Source: Planctomycetaceae bacterium (lineage in GTDB: Bacteria > Planctomycetota > Planctomycetia > Pirellulales > Pirellulaceae). Taken from it: a stretch of DNA of 36,023 nt. This document shows positions 34,463 to 36,023 of the stretch, in pieces (position 1 is the first letter of the stretch; every line of letters starts with the position of its first letter). The position numbers and the translations under genes were made by a program. The stretch spans positions 1 to 36,023 of the forward strand of contig SYJV01000203.1 of NCBI GenBank assembly GCA_005798335.1. The letters run 5' to 3'. The notes under the pieces are model-generated. The model saw only the letters and a program-made list of their open reading frames with translations, was not told the origin of the DNA and made no database searches.

Positions 34463-34828
34463 CTAAATCGTTACGCCCAACGCTTTGAGCGCATCGCTTT
34501 CAGTTTTCTTGATGTCGAAAACTTTATTTAGACGAGTAATTGTGAACACTTCCATGATCTCGGCCTTGAACGAGCATAATTGCAGTTTTCCGCCCACGTT
34601 CTTAACTGCTTTGTCCATTATGATCAGTTTATTCAGGGCCGCCGAAGAAAGAAACTCAACCCCGTCAAAATTCAGGATTACGTCCTTGAATCGATCCTTT
34701 TCTACGAGGCCGAGCATTTCCTCCCCCATTTCTTCGATATTCGTGCTATCCACAATCTTGCGATCAATGAATCGCACGATCGCCAAATCAGCAATTGCTG
34801 TCACGGACAGTCGACGTCGCTCCGGCAT
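34463..34828 (-). CDS. STAS-domain anti-sigma factor antagonist
   Basis: The 121-residue protein is a single STAS domain of the RsbV/SpoIIAA kind. ATG 34828 has GAGGA six bases upstream; a TTG at 34840 is less likely. The phosphorylation loop FLSSAALNK places Ser61/Ser62 at the position phosphorylated in SpoIIAA, though the usual acidic residue before the serines is replaced by Leu. It is followed by its likely partner kinase. Unphosphorylated antagonist would release the target from the RsbW-like protein. Confidence 0.88.
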   Translation of the reverse strand: MPERRRLSVTAIADLAIVRFIDRKIVDSTNIEEMGEEMLGLVEKDRFKDVILNFDGVEFLSSAALNKLIIMDKAVKNVGGKLQLCSFKAEIMEVFTITRLNKVFDIKKTESDALKALGVTI

Positions 34829-34922
34829 CGTGTTCCTCAATTCTCACTTGTGGAGGCCAGGATCTTACAGATATTCACATTTTTCCTAACCTAACCACTA
34901 CGCCAAACCGATGCAACGGGCG

Positions 34923-35357
34923 TTATTTTTTTCCCGACTTAGCATTCTTGTCTGTCGCACGTATGCCGCGGTCCAACAGCAGATAGTTCCGATCCCGAAA
35001 CTCAGTGATCTGGCCGGTTACCATCCAGCGATCTTGCGTGGGGTCATCTAAGATTGCTTGATATACTCGCTGCAAAGCCAAGTTTTCCAGACCTTCGATG
35101 GGGTCGTGCCCCTCTACAGTGAAGATCAGTGTTTCGCCGACGATGCGCGCACGGGCTTCACGCAGTTCCATTCGAGCCCCTTCGCGAATGGGTTTGCTAG
35201 CTTCCGTGCGATTGGGTTCGTTGTTAGCTGGTGCAGGCTGGCCACTTGTATCACCAACGGTGGCATTGGCAGCTACTGCCGCAATAATTGCAACTCCTCC
35301 AAGCCAGAATGCGGGCGAACCCACAAGATTGCGAATCATTCCTTTCACAGTTTGCAT
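34923..35357 (-). CDS. Small membrane-anchored hypothetical protein
   Basis: The 144-residue protein has one hydrophobic N-terminal segment (about 15-33), then a Pro/Asn-rich linker and a C-terminal domain. A segment of that domain reading TGQITEFRDRNYLLLDRG (118-135) has the feel of a small beta-barrel or OB-like fold. It begins 3 nt after the stop of the 97-residue gene, so the two are translationally linked. The C-terminal domain probably sits outside the cytoplasm. I do not recognise a named family. Confidence 0.75.
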   Translation of the reverse strand: MQTVKGMIRNLVGSPAFWLGGVAIIAAVAANATVGDTSGQPAPANNEPNRTEASKPIREGARMELREARARIVGETLIFTVEGHDPIEGLENLALQRVYQAILDDPTQDRWMVTGQITEFRDRNYLLLDRGIRATDKNAKSGKK

Positions 35358-35360
35358 AAA

Positions 35361-35654
35361 TTATTTACTGTTCTTGGGCAAAACGAACGCGTGCATGCAG
35401 ATAACGCCACCCGCAGTGACTAGAGCCCAGCCGATCCATCCGGGCGGCCGTACTTTTTTCTTCGGGGACGGGTGATAGTTCATATAAATCTGGGTACCGA
35501 CATCTTGGGACGCGACTTGAGTATTTTTCACAATTCTCGCCAAAGCTCGTGTACTGGCTTCGTTTAAGACAAACGATTCCACCATGCGAAACTGGATCCC
35601 GATCAGGAACAGCAAGATGCCGATCATGAAATAACGATTACGATCGAATTCCAT
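35361..35654 (-). CDS. Small two-helix membrane protein
   Basis: The 97-residue protein starts at ATG 35654 after a strong ribosome site GGGGAGG four bases upstream. Two hydrophobic helices lie at about 10-28 and 73-92, joined by a polar loop of about 45 residues ending in a PKKKVRP basic run. The arrangement puts both ends on the same side of the membrane. It is the first gene of a two-gene unit with the 144-residue membrane protein. I recognise no family; similar small proteins occur in planctomycetes. Confidence 0.75.
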   Translation of the reverse strand: MEFDRNRYFMIGILLFLIGIQFRMVESFVLNEASTRALARIVKNTQVASQDVGTQIYMNYHPSPKKKVRPPGWIGWALVTAGGVICMHAFVLPKNSK

Positions 35655-35858
35655 TGCTCCTCCCCTCTATCTTCCCTGCCCAACTCTCATCGGATCGCCC
35701 CGAAAGTCGCGGGGATCCTAGTTACTCTCCTTATCGAACACGGCAATTTCTAGAATGAACGCAAATTGATTACTTTTGCTTTGAACTGTTCAGCAGGAAT
35801 ATAGGAATTGAACCGCCGACGCGTTGCAGCGCACTCGGATTTTAACACCATCCTAAAT

Positions 35859-35880
35859 GGACAGCGCCACTTTCATTTGC
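35859..35880. repeat. Second copy of the MITE terminus
   Basis: GGACAGCGCCAC at 35859-35870 is identical to the outer 12 bases of the element at 30931, and the following TTTCATTTGC resembles its ATTTTTGC. This looks like the left end of a related element whose right end would lie beyond the window. The bases before it (TCCTAAAT) would be the expected duplication, which cannot be checked here. Confidence 0.6.
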
Positions 35881-35909
35881 AGTGGAAAGAACAAGTCGTT
35901 GCAGCGAAA

Positions 35910-36012
35910 TCGTTTAACCCGCAGCCGCTAGGCGAGGATTGGGTTGAGTTTTCGAACTTATTGCAAAGCCAAGCTCAACCCAATCCTCGCCTAGCGGCTG
36001 CGGGTTAAACGA
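35910..36012. repeat. 103-bp perfect palindrome flanked by CGAAA
   Basis: Arms 35910-35948 and 35974-36012 are perfect 39-bp reverse complements around a 25-nt spacer. CGAAA occurs directly before (35905-35909) and directly after (36013-36017) the palindrome, consistent with a 5-bp target duplication. There is no coding capacity. The lack of any mismatch suggests recent insertion or active maintenance. Confidence 0.8.
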
Positions 36013-36023
36013 CGAAATGGCTA

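Larger units (their letters stand above)
35655..36023. other. Right-edge non-coding region with palindromic repeats
   Basis: No gene is evident. The part nearest the 97-residue gene should hold its promoter, but I cannot pick out convincing boxes. A CCCCG/CGGGG 5-bp hairpin lies in the leader at about 35702-35718. From 35859 to the edge lies a composite repeat that is described separately. Confidence 0.5.

Overview
The window looks like chromosomal DNA of a planctomycete, probably from the Pirellulales. The evidence is the PVC-type dehydrogenase and CxxCH cytochrome pair, the Trx/PDZ secreted protein, very large secreted beta-rich proteins, a BamB-like giant propeller, moderate GC, weak Shine-Dalgarno sequences and several genes read as short clusters on alternating strands. 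No rRNA, tRNA, CRISPR array or intact insertion sequence was found. Lineage below phylum is inference.

Layout. 1-269 is repeat-bearing non-coding sequence. 270-1634 encodes a secreted thioredoxin/CxxCH/double-PDZ protein. 1929-6399 is a housekeeping block: tsaD on the minus strand, a 450-bp regulatory gap, dnaA on the plus strand, then tsaE and thiL on the minus strand. TsaD and TsaE belong to the t6A tRNA-modification pathway. 6451-20108 is a minus-strand block of four secreted or membrane proteins. Its first two genes (in transcription order) look like the two halves of a PVC dehydrogenase/cytochrome. The next two encode a 1128-residue and a 2243-residue membrane-anchored beta-rich protein. 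By eye the 2243-residue protein contains two copies of the unit that makes up the 1128-residue protein.

20289-28093 is on the plus strand: a Gly/Pro-rich lipoprotein ending in a clear intrinsic terminator, then an HtrA-type protease followed by a 1535-residue TPR/propeller protein. 28349-30816 (minus) holds a zinc-ribbon membrane protein and an ArnT-like glycosyltransferase. 31106-33949 (plus) is a two-gene unit with a peptidase-U32/RlhA-like enzyme. 33974-35654 (minus) holds a STAS plus HATPase partner-switching pair and two small membrane proteins.

The most unusual non-coding features are palindromic mobile-like elements. A 124-bp element at 30931-31054 has nearly perfect inverted arms and an exact 8-bp flanking duplication. 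A second element at the right edge begins with the same 12-bp terminus but carries a different, perfect 39-bp-arm palindrome. The inner core of the first element recurs alone at 172-197. This suggests a modular shell-and-core family of non-autonomous repeats. The other main observations are the three-unit giant protein family with a perfect hairpin at its internal fusion point, the split dehydrogenase/cytochrome, and a structured dnaA leader with two perfect hairpins downstream of a near-consensus promoter.
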